DNA of 64,000 bases. It comes from Solirubrobacteraceae bacterium. GTDB lineage: Bacteria; Actinomycetota; Thermoleophilia; Solirubrobacterales; Solirubrobacteraceae. How positions within the stretch are numbered: the first letter of the stretch is position 1; each line of letters begins with the position of its first letter. The DNA lies in assembly GCA_030447505.1 (NCBI GenBank), contig JAUJOT010000003.1:372001-436000 (forward strand), written 5' to 3'. A program made the position numbers and the translations under genes. Below the pieces are notes generated by a model. That model had not been told where the DNA came from and did not search any database. It worked only from the letters and a program-made list of their open reading frames with translations. Below, in pieces: positions 1-8,193 of this stretch.

Positions 1-2
1 GC

Positions 3-332
3 GCCGAGGTGAACATCGAGTGCGCAACGAACCGGCCGTACCGCGAGCTCGTCGAGATCCGCCGCGCCGGGGGGCGCCGCGTGGGACGCGCGAAGCGCGG
101 CGGCCGCGTGAGCGCCGTCCTCGGGCGGCTGACGCCGCGCGCGCACCCGCTCGTGCGCTCGCTGACGCTGCAGCTGGAGGCCTACGGTCGGGCGCTGCGC
201 GACGAGGATCCGGGGCCGCTGGCGACTGCCGGCGAGGGCGCCGCAGTCATGCGCGTGCTCGACGCGGCGCGCCGCTCACACGCCGTCGGCGCCGACACCG
301 TTGCCGTCGAGGGCGCCGCGGTGACGCGTTGA
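3..332 (+). CDS. Gfo/Idh/MocA-family oxidoreductase, C-terminal part
   Basis: This is the last ~109 residues of a protein that begins before the window. The reading is open at base 3. The tail (LEAYGRALRDEDPGPLATAGEG followed by a VLDAARRSH stretch) resembles the end of the C-terminal alpha/beta domain of NAD(P)-dependent sugar oxidoreductases, where a helix of this type closes the fold. The NAD-binding Rossmann half is outside the window. The stop TGA overlaps the next gene's probable TTG start, so the two look translationally coupled. The family call rests on the tail alone and is moderate. The following AlkP-like, glycosyltransferase and flippase genes fit a surface-sugar locus. Confidence 0.5.
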   Translation, partial: AEVNIECATNRPYRELVEIRRAGGRRVGRAKRGGRVSAVLGRLTPRAHPLVRSLTLQLEAYGRALRDEDPGPLATAGEGAAVMRVLDAARRSHAVGADTVAVEGAAVTR

Positions 333-1834
333 TCTGCGTGCTGCAGTTCGATGCCGCGAGCGTCGCGGTCGTCGACCGGATGCTCGCCGCCGGCAGACTG
401 CCGGTGCTCGCCGGGCTGATCGATCGCGGCCGGAGGGTCGTGCTCGAGACGCCCGCCAACCACTTCGCGGCGGGCGCGTTTCACACGCTCTACAGCGGCA
501 TCGAGCTCGCCGATCACGGCCTCTTCTATCCCTTCCAGTGGGATCCCGCCGCGCAGCGCGCGCGCTACATGACGGCGTTTCCCGCACCGCCGGCGATCTG
601 GGAGCGGCTTGCCCGCGCGGGTCTGCGCACGCTCGCGATCGACCCCTACGAGAGCCGCCCGCCGCGCGACTGGCGCGGCACCTACGTCTGCGGCTGGGGC
701 TTTCGCGACCGCGTCGTGCTGCCGCGCTGGTCGCTGCCGCGCGCCGCGGGGTCGCAGCTCGCCGAGCGCCACGGCGCCGGCCCGCATGCGACGGAGATCT
801 TCGGCCGCCCGACGGTGCGCGAGCTGCTCGCGCTGCGCGCGAAGCTCGTCGCCGCGCCGGAGCGGGTCGCGACGGCGGCGATCGAACTGCTGCGGCGCGA
901 CGACGCGTACGACCTCACCTGGCTGACGTTCAGCGCGGCGCATCTCGCCGGCCACCAGTTCTGGGATCTCTCGCAGCTCGCCGAGCAGCCGCGCGGTCGC
1001 GAGCGCGAGCTGCTCGAGAGCGCACTGGAGGACGTCTACGGGGCGGTCGACGAGGCGTTCGGACGCGTGCTCGCGGCGCTGCCCGCCGACACCGACGTGA
1101 TCGTCGCCTCGGCCGTCGGGATGGACGTCAACAGCTCGCGCGCGGACCTGCTGCCGCAGATGCTCGCAGCGGTGATGAACGGAGGACCGCTGCCCTGCGA
1201 CGGCGGCGGTGCGGGCGCGATCTGGCGGCTGCGCGCGGCGATCCCGACGGGCGCGCGCGGCGCGATCGCGCGGGCGCTGCCCGACCGCGTCGCGCTCGAG
1301 CTGACGGCGCGCCTGGAGCTGCGCGGGATCGGCTGGTCGGATACGGCGGCGTTCTGCCATCCCGCTGACAACCAGGGCTACATCCGCCTCAATCTGCGCG
1401 GTCGCGAGCGCGACGGGATCGTCGCCCCAGGCGATGCCGACGCCCTGATGCACGCGATCGCCGACGGCCTCACGAGCTTCGACGATCCCGACGGCGCGCC
1501 CGCCGTCGCCCGCGTCGACCGCGTCGACGACCACCACGCCGGTGCGCGCGCCGACCAGCTGCCCGACCTCGTCGTGCAGTGGAGCGAGCGTCCGGCGACG
1601 ACGCTCGAGGGCGTCCACTCCGGCCGCTTCGGCGACGTGCTGCGGCGCGGGAGCGGAAGCGGTCGTTCGGGCAACCACACGCCGGGCGACGCCTGGGCCG
1701 TCGTCGCGCCGGGCGCCCACGATCCGCGCCCGCCCGCCGCGCGCCCGCCGCGGCTGGCCGACGTCGCGGCGACGGTCGCCGCCGTCTGCGGCGTGGACCG
1801 CGACGGCCTAGCGGGCGAGCCGCTGCTGCAGTAG
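329..1834 (+). CDS. Alkaline-phosphatase-superfamily (type I phosphodiesterase/nucleotide pyrophosphatase-like) protein
   Basis: The product is 501 residues from a TTG at 329 that overlaps the previous stop; the frame stays open further upstream, but that part overlaps the Gfo/Idh frame. Recognisable pieces are the N-terminal MICVLQFDAASVAVVDRML, where a metal-binding Asp and a Ser/Thr nucleophile usually sit, then AAGRLPVLAGLIDRG, a mid section WLTFSAAHLAGHQFWD, DTDVIVASAVGMD (~residue 255) and a C-terminal GNHTPGDAWAVVAPG. This order follows AlkP-superfamily phosphohydrolases that cleave phosphate mono- or diesters. No signal peptide or membrane segment is visible. It converges on the minus-strand glycosyltransferase, the two coding ends overlapping by 27 bp. 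The substrate cannot be read from the sequence; a role in surface glycan or lipid metabolism is inferred from neighbours only. Confidence 0.65.
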   Translation: MICVLQFDAASVAVVDRMLAAGRLPVLAGLIDRGRRVVLETPANHFAAGAFHTLYSGIELADHGLFYPFQWDPAAQRARYMTAFPAPPAIWERLARAGLRTLAIDPYESRPPRDWRGTYVCGWGFRDRVVLPRWSLPRAAGSQLAERHGAGPHATEIFGRPTVRELLALRAKLVAAPERVATAAIELLRRDDAYDLTWLTFSAAHLAGHQFWDLSQLAEQPRGRERELLESALEDVYGAVDEAFGRVLAALPADTDVIVASAVGMDVNSSRADLLPQMLAAVMNGGPLPCDGGGAGAIWRLRAAIPTGARGAIARALPDRVALELTARLELRGIGWSDTAAFCHPADNQGYIRLNLRGRERDGIVAPGDADALMHAIADGLTSFDDPDGAPAVARVDRVDDHHAGARADQLPDLVVQWSERPATTLEGVHSGRFGDVLRRGSGSGRSGNHTPGDAWAVVAPGAHDPRPPAARPPRLADVAATVAAVCGVDRDGLAGEPLLQ

Positions 1835-2611
1835 CTCGCGCGCCGCGCCCGTGGCGACCGACAGCTGCGCGAGCGCGACGAGCGCCGCGGGCCCGGCGCC
1901 GGTGCACGCCGACCGGCGCGCCAGCGCACGGTAGAAGCCGGCGCCCGCGAGCGCGCCGCCGGCAGCGCGGAAGCCGACCGCGCCGGCGCCGTAGCGCAGC
2001 TGCTGGCGGACGAGGCCGCGCGGCCCGAGCTGCGGCCGGTGGACGACCACCGCGCCGGGCACGTGGCGCAGCAGCGCGCCGCTTGCGACGAGCCGCGCGC
2101 ACCAGTCGCGATCCTCGCCGGCGGCGAGCGCGAACGCCTCGTCGAACGGCAGCGCTGCGAGCGTGTCGGCGTGGCAGGCGAGGTTGCAGGTCGGCGCGAA
2201 GCGCAGCCCACCGCTGCCCTCGTCGCGCGACGTCGCCATCAGGGTGTTCGTCAGCAGCTGAGCGGCCGCGGCCGCGGCACCGGCGGCGGGATCGGCGATC
2301 GTCGTCCCGGCCGCCGCCCCGCCGTCGGCGCAGCCGCCGGCAAGCCGCCGCGCCCAGTCCGGTCCGGGCACGCAGTCGTCGTCGGTGAAGCAGATCACCT
2401 TGCCGCGCGCCGCGCGAGCGCCGAGGTTGCGCGCGGCCGCGGGTCCCGCGCGAGCCGCGCGCACGACACGGGCGCCCGGCGCGTCGACCTCGCCACGGCC
2501 GTCGTCGACGACTACGATCTCGAGCGATTGCGCGCGCTGGCGGCCGAGCGCGGCGAGGCAGCGCGCGAGCGCGTCGGGGCGGTCGCAGGTCGGCACGACG
2601 ACGGAGATCAC
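1808..2611 (-). CDS. Family 2 glycosyltransferase
   Basis: The 267-residue product opens with the GT-A fold signature of inverting GT2 enzymes: MISVVVPTCDRPDALARCL, then LEIVVVDDGRG, and the metal/nucleotide-binding region CFTDDDCVPGPDWARRLAGG (DDD around residue 85). A later ALAAGEDRDWCARLVASG segment contains the ED usually placed near the catalytic base. It would transfer a sugar from an NDP-sugar donor onto a lipid-linked or polysaccharide acceptor at the cytoplasmic face of the membrane. The GTG start at 2611 overlaps the upstream flippase stop (GTGA), so the two genes form one operon read leftwards. A much longer open frame extends upstream, but it is a shadow of the flippase gene. Confidence 0.85.
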   Translation of the reverse strand: MISVVVPTCDRPDALARCLAALGRQRAQSLEIVVVDDGRGEVDAPGARVVRAARAGPAAARNLGARAARGKVICFTDDDCVPGPDWARRLAGGCADGGAAAGTTIADPAAGAAAAAAQLLTNTLMATSRDEGSGGLRFAPTCNLACHADTLAALPFDEAFALAAGEDRDWCARLVASGALLRHVPGAVVVHRPQLGPRGLVRQQLRYGAGAVGFRAAGGALAGAGFYRALARRSACTGAGPAALVALAQLSVATGAARELLQQRLAR

Positions 2612-3849
2612 GGGTGCCTGCGCAGGGCCGCGAAGGTCGCGGCGCTCGTCGCCGCGACGCCGGCGAGCATCGCCGCCGCGGCGCCGGCGGCAGGGGACTG
2701 GGGCACGGCCAACAGCGCGACCCAGGCGAACGTCGCCGCGCCGACGGCGGCACCGCCGAGAACGGCTGCGGGCCGCTCGCGCAGCACTGCGAGCTGGTTC
2801 GCCAGCGCCCACAGCGGCGCCAGCGCCGCCGCCACGAGCGCGATTCGCAGCGCGTCCGCCGCGCCGCGAAAGTCCTCCCCGAGCGCCGCCGCCAGCAGCG
2901 GCTCGGCGACCAGCGCGACGACCGCGCAGAGCGGCACCACGCCCCACGCGCACCACGAGGCGGTCCGCCGCAGCACCGCCCGCGCCGCGGCGGCGGCGCG
3001 GGCGAAGGCGCGCGCCGCGCCCGGTAGCGCGACGAGCATCGTCTGCAGCACCGCGTACGTGATCGCCAGCGCGGCCCCTGCGGCGATCGCCGCGTGGCCC
3101 GTCGCGACGGCGCCTGCGCCCGCCAACGCGCACGCCGGCGCGGCGCCGCGGTGGACGACCTGCGTCAGTGCCCCGGCGGCGGCGTGCAGCCGTGCGAAGC
3201 GCAGCGCCGCGGCCGGCAGCGTCTGCCCGGACCGGGCGCCGCGCAGCGCCGGCGTGGCGCTCGCCAGCCCGAGCACGAGCGCCGCGGCCGCGCCGAGCGT
3301 GATAGCGGCGAGCGCGCCGTCGAGCCCGGCGGTCGGATGCAGCGCGAGCGCGCCGACGACGATGACGCCGTTCTCCAGCGGGTAGCGCAGGCTCCACGCG
3401 AAGTTCCGCTCGAGCCCGAGCGAGAGCTGCGACAGCAGCGTCGCCGCCGTGCCCAGGACCGCCGCCGCGCCGACGAGCGCCACGTGCAGCGGGCGCAGGT
3501 CGCCCGGCGCGAGCACGGCGACGCCCGCAGCGATTGCGACCAGGACGCCGAGCAGCAGCGCACGCGTGCGCCCGATCCGCAACGCCAGCGCGCGCGCCAC
3601 GTCACGCCGCCGCTGCCCGTCGAGCGGCGCGAGCACGCGCGCGAACAGCGCCGGCCCACCGATTCCCGTCGCGGTCGCGATCCCCGTCGCCACCGCCAGC
3701 GCCACCGCAAAGCCGCCGTAGTCCGCCGGCCCGAGCGCGCGCGGCACGAGCAGCACGAGCGCGGCGAGCGTCAGCGCCTCGACTCCCTTGCCCGCAGCGC
3801 TTCCCGCAAGCGCCCTGCGCGGGAGCGCCACCGCCGCCCGGTCTGTCAC
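2608..3849 (-). CDS. Polysaccharide/lipid flippase-like multi-pass membrane protein (Wzx/MATE-like)
   Basis: The product is 413 residues from a GTG at 3849 (VTDRAAVALPRRALAGSAAG). It consists of about twelve hydrophobic Ala/Leu/Val-rich segments separated by short Arg-rich loops. An early ALGPADYGGFAVALAVATG motif is typical of oligosaccharide flippases of the MVF/MATE fold (the LG...YG..A region after helix 1). Such proteins move lipid-linked saccharide units across the cytoplasmic membrane. The gene overlaps the glycosyltransferase by four bases, which supports a surface polysaccharide role. The open frame extends further upstream (to 4134) but loses membrane-protein character there, so the GTG immediately before the first helix was chosen. 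Confidence 0.7.
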   Translation of the reverse strand: MTDRAAVALPRRALAGSAAGKGVEALTLAALVLLVPRALGPADYGGFAVALAVATGIATATGIGGPALFARVLAPLDGQRRRDVARALALRIGRTRALLLGVLVAIAAGVAVLAPGDLRPLHVALVGAAAVLGTAATLLSQLSLGLERNFAWSLRYPLENGVIVVGALALHPTAGLDGALAAITLGAAAALVLGLASATPALRGARSGQTLPAAALRFARLHAAAGALTQVVHRGAAPACALAGAGAVATGHAAIAAGAALAITYAVLQTMLVALPGAARAFARAAAAARAVLRRTASWCAWGVVPLCAVVALVAEPLLAAALGEDFRGAADALRIALVAAALAPLWALANQLAVLRERPAAVLGGAAVGAATFAWVALLAVPQSPAAGAAAAMLAGVAATSAATFAALRRHP

Positions 3850-4713
3850 GCGCGCAGCGTAGCGGGGCGGCGTCTGATGAAGGCAGGCGGGGTCGAACGA
3901 ATCTGCACACGCCCGACAGCAACGGTCACGCTCGTCGCGGTGCGCGAGCGGTTCGTCCGGAGTGACCCTGATGGCGACGTGGAGTGAGTTCCTGCGTGGT
4001 CGAGCGACTGGGTCCCCCTTCGCCGCCCATGCTCGCGAGCGACGCGGGCGTCGCCGCGTATGTCTCGCCAGCTCTGTGGCGGTCTGTACAGCACCCCTGC
4101 TGGTGCTCGCGGGGTGGTTCGGGCTTCGACGCATTCGTCACGCCGCTGGCTGTCTCAGTCGCCGTCGGCTGGCTGACGATCAAGACCTACACCGAAGTCG
4201 GACAGCACTTACGAGGACATCTCGAACCGCATCCAGCAAGCTCTGATCCTGCTCGAGTTGACAGATACGCATAGTCATGCTGAGATCGCCGCCCACGGGG
4301 ACGACGCGCGCACGATGCGTGCGTTGATCAACCAGCACGCAGCTTCGCTTGGAAGGAAAGCTCATGCAGTCGCAGCGCTTGTTTCCGAAAGCGGGTTGCG
4401 TGGATCTGCTCAGCGGTTGTCGATTCGGCGCTGGTTGGCGTCGAACACCGCGCAAGTGTTCGCATATCGCTTTGCGAGACGGGGCTTCAAGGCCGAGAAC
4501 GTCGTTGAACTCGTACTGCTCGCCGATGCTCCTCTGCTTGCCGTCTTTGCTTGCCGCCGACTCCGCGGCCGCATCACCGGAATGGACGCTTGCCGAGCCT
4601 GGCGATCGCGTCGCGCTCGTGAAGCATTCGCCAGAAGCATCCACGTATCTCGTTGTCAAGCCCGGAAGCCTCCCGGAGACTTCCTCCTGGCCTCGCGAAA
4701 TCAAACCGCGCGT
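3850..4713. other. Stretch without a supported gene
   Basis: Short open frames exist on both strands but none shows a recognisable domain, a convincing ribosome binding site or conserved-looking composition. A frame reading MLLCLPSLLAADSAAASPEW begins near 4529 and could encode a secretion signal. It ends out of frame with the following 4714-5160 reading, so it may be the broken front of that gene. Confidence 0.4.
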
Positions 4714-5160
4714 ATGTACCAGATGTTCGTGGGCGGAACACGGGAGCTGATCATTCTCGACGCGGGGTCGCGAGTGGCTCTCGCTGCCGGGACGGGTCGT
4801 CGCCTCGCCGGCAGCATCTTCGAAACGTCAGCGCCCGAACGCGAGCTTCGCATTCAAACACGAGCCGCCCTTGCCGCAGAGCGCCGCGCGCCTTCGGCTC
4901 GAGCGGCGGGCCTCCCGGTGGTTGTCGGCGCGCTGCTCGCGATCAAGAGGGGACTACAGGCGTGCGAGGAGCTCGAGAAGACCTTCGTGCTGCGACCGGT
5001 CGCCAAAGCGTGCCAGGACTTCTACGAGCGCAAGTTCTTCAAGCTCGTCGCGAAGATCACCGGGGCCAAGCTTGCGACGGCGATGCTCACGTGCTCTCAG
5101 GCGCTGCCCGTCAAGACGCCGCGGTTGGTTCGCCAGATCGCGAGGATGCTTTGCGGATGA
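4714..5160 (+). CDS. Hypothetical protein, possibly the 3' part of a frameshifted gene
   Basis: The product is 148 residues from ATG 4714; the frame stays open back to 4258. The C-terminal part (CEELEKTFVLRPVAKACQDF, then KFFKLVAKITGAKLATAML) is helical and basic. I do not recognise it. The stop overlaps the ATG of the next gene (ATGA at 5157), which argues that this frame is really translated at its end. Just upstream, in another frame, lies a segment reading SPEWTLAEPGDRVALVKHSP followed by KPGSLPETSSWP that looks coding and ends near 4700. One indel would join the two into a ~210-residue exported protein. Confidence 0.4.
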   Translation: MYQMFVGGTRELIILDAGSRVALAAGTGRRLAGSIFETSAPERELRIQTRAALAAERRAPSARAAGLPVVVGALLAIKRGLQACEELEKTFVLRPVAKACQDFYERKFFKLVAKITGAKLATAMLTCSQALPVKTPRLVRQIARMLCG

Positions 5161-5507
5161 ACAGTATCGGCCGGCTGATCGATCGCGTGCGCCTACGCAA
5201 CGCGCCGCCGCAGCTGCAGGAGGGCTACGAGCTGTATCGCGACCTGACCTACGGGGGTATGGTCATTGGCAACGCTGCGTTCCACGCCGTATCACATCAC
5301 CAGGAGATCCGTCGACTACTGCGCGCCATGCGCAGCACCGATCCGACGGACACCGAGCGGCTCGATCAACTCCTGCGCGACATCCGCACGCACCACGACG
5401 AGTTCGATCGCATCCGCGAACTCGACCAGCCGATCACACCGTGGGGTCAGCTGCGGTCATCGCAGAGAAGCCAAGGAGACCCAGGCGCCGAGGACCACCG
5501 CCGGTAA
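5157..5507 (+). CDS. Small hypothetical protein
   Basis: The 116-residue product opens MNSIGRLIDRVRLRNAPPQL, followed by a helical DTERLDQLLRDIRTHHDEFD stretch. No known domain is recognised. The ATG overlaps the upstream stop by four bases, so it would be co-translated with the preceding hypothetical gene. Its Gln/Arg-rich tail ends just before the integrase debris, so the C-terminus may be disturbed by old recombination. Confidence 0.45.
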   Translation: MNSIGRLIDRVRLRNAPPQLQEGYELYRDLTYGGMVIGNAAFHAVSHHQEIRRLLRAMRSTDPTDTERLDQLLRDIRTHHDEFDRIRELDQPITPWGQLRSSQRSQGDPGAEDHRR

Positions 5508-5599
5508 CCGGACTCTTCACAGCTCCGAGCGCGGCGCGATTGGAGCGGACACCCTTTCGTCCGACGCACCGAACGACTGGGAGGCTTCCGGCGGCACAA

Positions 5600-6480
5600 C
5601 GCCGCCGCTTGGGGCGCCTCACATCCAGCCGCGCGTCGGCGACTACGCGCTGCGCGCGATCGCGCCGAAGCTCGTCAACCGCGAGCTCGTCGCGCCGATG
5701 CGCAGCGCGGCGTCGGCGAGCCGACGATCCGCCAGGCGCTGATGGTGCTGCAGGCGATCTTCACGTACGCGCACGCGGAGGATCGCGTGCCCGACAACCC
5801 GATCCGCAGGGTCACGAAGCCCCGCCAGGCGGTCGAGCGCGAGGTGCCGCCGGTGGCGCCGGCAACGGTTGAACGATTGTGCGACGCGGCTCGGGACGCG
5901 CGACGCTCTCATGGTCGCGGTGCTCGCGTATGCCGGGCTGCGCCCGCAGGAGCTGCTGGCGCTGAGGTGGGACGACGTCGTCGACGGCGCGCTGCGCATC
6001 CGCCGCAAGAACGTCCACGGGCAGCTGTTTCCGTACACCAAGACGCGCCAGAACCGGCGCGTGAAGCCGCTCGCGCCGCTTGGCGCCGACCTCGCCGAGT
6101 GGGCGCTCGCCAGCGGCCGACGCACCGGCCTGGTGATCCCGCGCGCCGACGGGACCCCGTGTACGCGCTGGGACTGGTCGAACTGGCGCAACCGCGTCTA
6201 CAAGCCACACGCCCGCGCCGTCGGCCTGCCGACGCCGGTCCCGTACGACCTGCGCGGCTCATTCGTCTCGCTGCTCGCATGGGAGGGCTAACGCTGCTCG
6301 AGGTCGCGCGCCAGGCCGGGCACAGCGTCGCCGTGTGCGACCGCCACTACGCCGGCATCTTCGAGGACGTCGACCCTGGCCAGCGCGTGACGGCCGAGGC
6401 TGGCATCCGCGCCGCGCGTGAGCCTGGTGTGCGCGGAGTGCGCGCTGTTCGATCCCACGCCGGAGGCGCTCCGCTGATAA
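5600..6480 (+). pseudogene. Decayed tyrosine recombinase (phage-type integrase)
   Basis: Integrase coding sequence is spread over two frames. The first part reads VGDYALRAIAPKLVNREL in one frame, then VGEPTIRQALMVLQAIFTYA and RVPDNPIRRVTKPRQ in the next. It returns to the first frame for LMVAVLAYAGLRPQELLALR (box I Arg) and VPYDLRGSFVSLLAWEG (box II, where H-x-L-R-H is expected; the first His is Tyr and the last is Gly). The frame then changes again for LTLLEVARQAGHSVAV and the nucleophile Tyr in DRHYAGIFED. At least three frameshifts and the altered catalytic boxes make it inactive. It ends beside a 3' tRNA-Ala fragment, the usual neighbour of an integrase that targets a tRNA gene. Confidence 0.8.
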
Positions 6481-6504
6481 TGCCGCGAACGCCTGCAAAT
6501 CCGG

Positions 6505-6550
6505 CAGTGGAACCAACCGGGATCGAACCGGTGATGTCCTGGTTGCAAAT
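6505..6550 (-). repeat. 3' fragment of tRNA-Ala, candidate attachment site
   Basis: About 45 bases match the 3' half of the intact tRNA-Ala at 50607-50679 with five mismatches. The match covers the acceptor 3' strand, the T arm (GGTTCGATCCCGGTTGG on the minus strand), the variable loop and the anticodon arm, and stops just past the anticodon. There is no 5' half. It sits directly downstream of the integrase pseudogene. This is what an att core duplicated by tRNA-targeted integration looks like, although its relation to the distant intact tRNA is unproven. Confidence 0.65.
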
Positions 6551-6777
6551 GAGCCCGAGGGACCGATCGTGGGGTTCCGCTGGGCGCAATAGGCCGCAAA
6601 CTGCCATCTTTTCGCCCGTTGGAGGCGTCGCTCGGAGTGGCCGGATTCGGCAGTTGCTTCTTCCCTGCTTGTTCCCGCGGCCCCGTCGCCGGCCGTTTGG
6701 CCAGCCGCGGCGGGCGTGCCGTCCGTCAGGGCTGAGTGCCCACTTTGCGGTCATCCGAACGGCGGCGAGGCCGGCGT

Positions 6778-7010
6778 TGAGGCTCGAGCTCGAACTCGAC
6801 ATGCTGCCCGATGAGGTAGCGGCTCGCGTCGCCGCGCGCCTGGCCGACCGGATCGCGTCGCAGGCATCCTCCCCCTGGATAGCCATGGACGAGGCCATCG
6901 CCTACACGCCCGTCCCCGCCGGCACCTTCCGCAAGCTCGTGGCCGCCGGGCGCCTCCCGTCGCACGGCGGCCGCCGGAAGCTCTTCCATCGCGACGAGCT
7001 CGACGGTCGC
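6778..7010 (+). pseudogene. Excisionase/MerR-like DNA-binding domain fragment
   Basis: From a TTG at 6778 or ATG at 6801 the reading is MLPDEVAARVAARLADRIA, then SPWIAMDEAIAYTPVPAGTF and RKLVAAGRLPSHGGRRKLFH. This is a winged-helix excisionase-type domain: a helix-turn-helix with a GR(L/I)P turn followed by a basic FHRDELD wing. Such proteins direct integrase-mediated excision or regulate elements. The reading runs without a stop into material that belongs to a VWA domain in another frame, so the natural C-terminus has been lost. It probably comes from the same lost element as the neighbouring integrase. Confidence 0.5.
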
Positions 7011-7778
7011 CGCGAGCGCGCGCGACCATGGCATCACGACCTCGACAGTCGGCATCGGCATGGGCTACGACGAGCTGCTGCTGGCGGAGCTCGCGCGCGG
7101 CGGTCAGGGCAACCACGTCTTCGCCGAGCATGGCGACGGCGCGGCGGCGGCGGTCGCGGGCGAGGTCGAGGGCCTGCTGTCGAAGACCGTGCAGGCGCGA
7201 GCCTGCTGATCCGCCCCGACGCGGCGGTCGAGACGGTCACCGTCTGGAACGAACTGCCCGGCCACGCCGTCGACGGCGCGGTCACGGTCGAGCTCGGCGA
7301 GCTGAGGAACCGACACTCGTCCTCACGTTCGCCGTTCCCGCGAAGCCCACGCTCGGTCTGGCCCCGATCGCAGAGCTCGAGCTGCGCTACGTCGCAGTGC
7401 CCGGCTTCGCCGAGCAGCCCGTCACGATCTCGGTCAGCGTCAACGTCGTGCCCCGCGACCGGCGGCAGGACGGATCCCCCGACCAGAAGGTCCGCACCGA
7501 GCTCGTCTACCAGCAGGTACAGGGCTCCAAGCGCAGGGCCGCCGACGCGCTGCCCGACGGCGACGGCGCGGCCGCGCGGGTCGCGTACGACTCCGCCGGG
7601 TCGCAGCTCGACGAGCTGCTGCTCACCTGGCCGTCGCCGGAGATCGCCGAAGAGCGCGAAATCATCGGCTCCGCGCAGCCGCGCCGAAACCGGCGAGGTC
7701 GACTGGACGGCGAAGTTCAGCCGCATGGACCAGTCGCGCAAGAGCCGCAAGCGCGGCCGACCCGCCCCTGGGATGTGA
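7011..7778 (+). pseudogene. Frameshifted von Willebrand factor A-type protein, C-terminal part
   Basis: Consecutive pieces in three frames rebuild the end of a VWA protein. STVGIGMGYDELLLAELARG then GGQGNHVFAEHGD is the last strand-helix of the VWA fold. SLLIRPDAAVETVTVWNELP follows, then TLVLTFAVPAKPTLGLAPIA and AELELRYVAVPGFAEQPVTI, a beta-rich C-terminal domain. The end is ETGEVDWTAKFSRMDQSRKS, in the first frame of the set again. The N-terminal half with the MIDAS metal site is absent. At least three indels and the missing half show it is not functional. VWA proteins often pair with protein phosphatases or AAA ATPases, but none is present next to it. Confidence 0.65.
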
Positions 7779-7824
7779 GACCGTCAGGCCATGCCGCCGC
7801 CGCGCGGCGCGATACTCGCGGCTG

Positions 7825-8184
7825 ATGATCGCTCGCGCTCAGCTGAGCCTCGTGGAGATGCCCCGGGTCGTCCCGGAGTACCACGCGTCGCGCCAGCCGT
7901 CGGACGCCACCGGTCCATTCGAGCACGGAGCCTTCGCCGCGCGGCTCGCCGACGGCGACTCTCCGACGGGGTGGGGCCGGACCGACTCGCTCGCGCTCAC
8001 CGCGCTCGCCGAGGAGCTGCGTGACGCCGCCGCGAAGCGCCGCCGGACGCCGGGGCTCACCGTGCTCGATCAGGCACTCGCCGCCGCCCGGCGCATGGCG
8101 CACGACGAACTCGTGCGGTGGCTCTTTGAACGCGCAGAGGATGCAGTGCTGCACGAGGCTTTCGAACTGCCCGGGCGAGGATGA
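7825..8184 (+). CDS. Hypothetical protein preceding recC
   Basis: The 119-residue product opens MIARAQLSLVEMPRVVPEYH. The second half is helical and acidic (SLALTALAEELRDAAAKRRR, then ARRMAHDELVRWLFERAEDA). I do not recognise a domain. It ends nine bases before the recC ATG, so it may be the first gene of the recCBD transcription unit. It may equally be an orphan left at the edge of the degenerate region to its left. Confidence 0.5.
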   Translation: MIARAQLSLVEMPRVVPEYHASRQPSDATGPFEHGAFAARLADGDSPTGWGRTDSLALTALAEELRDAAAKRRRTPGLTVLDQALAAARRMAHDELVRWLFERAEDAVLHEAFELPGRG

Positions 8185-8193
8185 GCGGCCGGC

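Noticed and set aside
182-1720. A 512-codon open frame on the minus strand
   Set aside because: Antisense to the AlkP-superfamily gene; low-complexity Arg/Asp/Ala composition without motifs.
3094-3987. Plus-strand open frame of 297 codons
   Set aside because: Shadow of the flippase gene; Arg/Gln/Glu-rich with no hydrophobic pattern.
6490-6570. Apparent integrase C-terminus reading VEPTGIEPVMSWLQ
   Set aside because: This phrase is a translation of a tRNA T arm and anticodon arm, a well-known artefact; the DNA is a tRNA-Ala fragment, not protein-coding.
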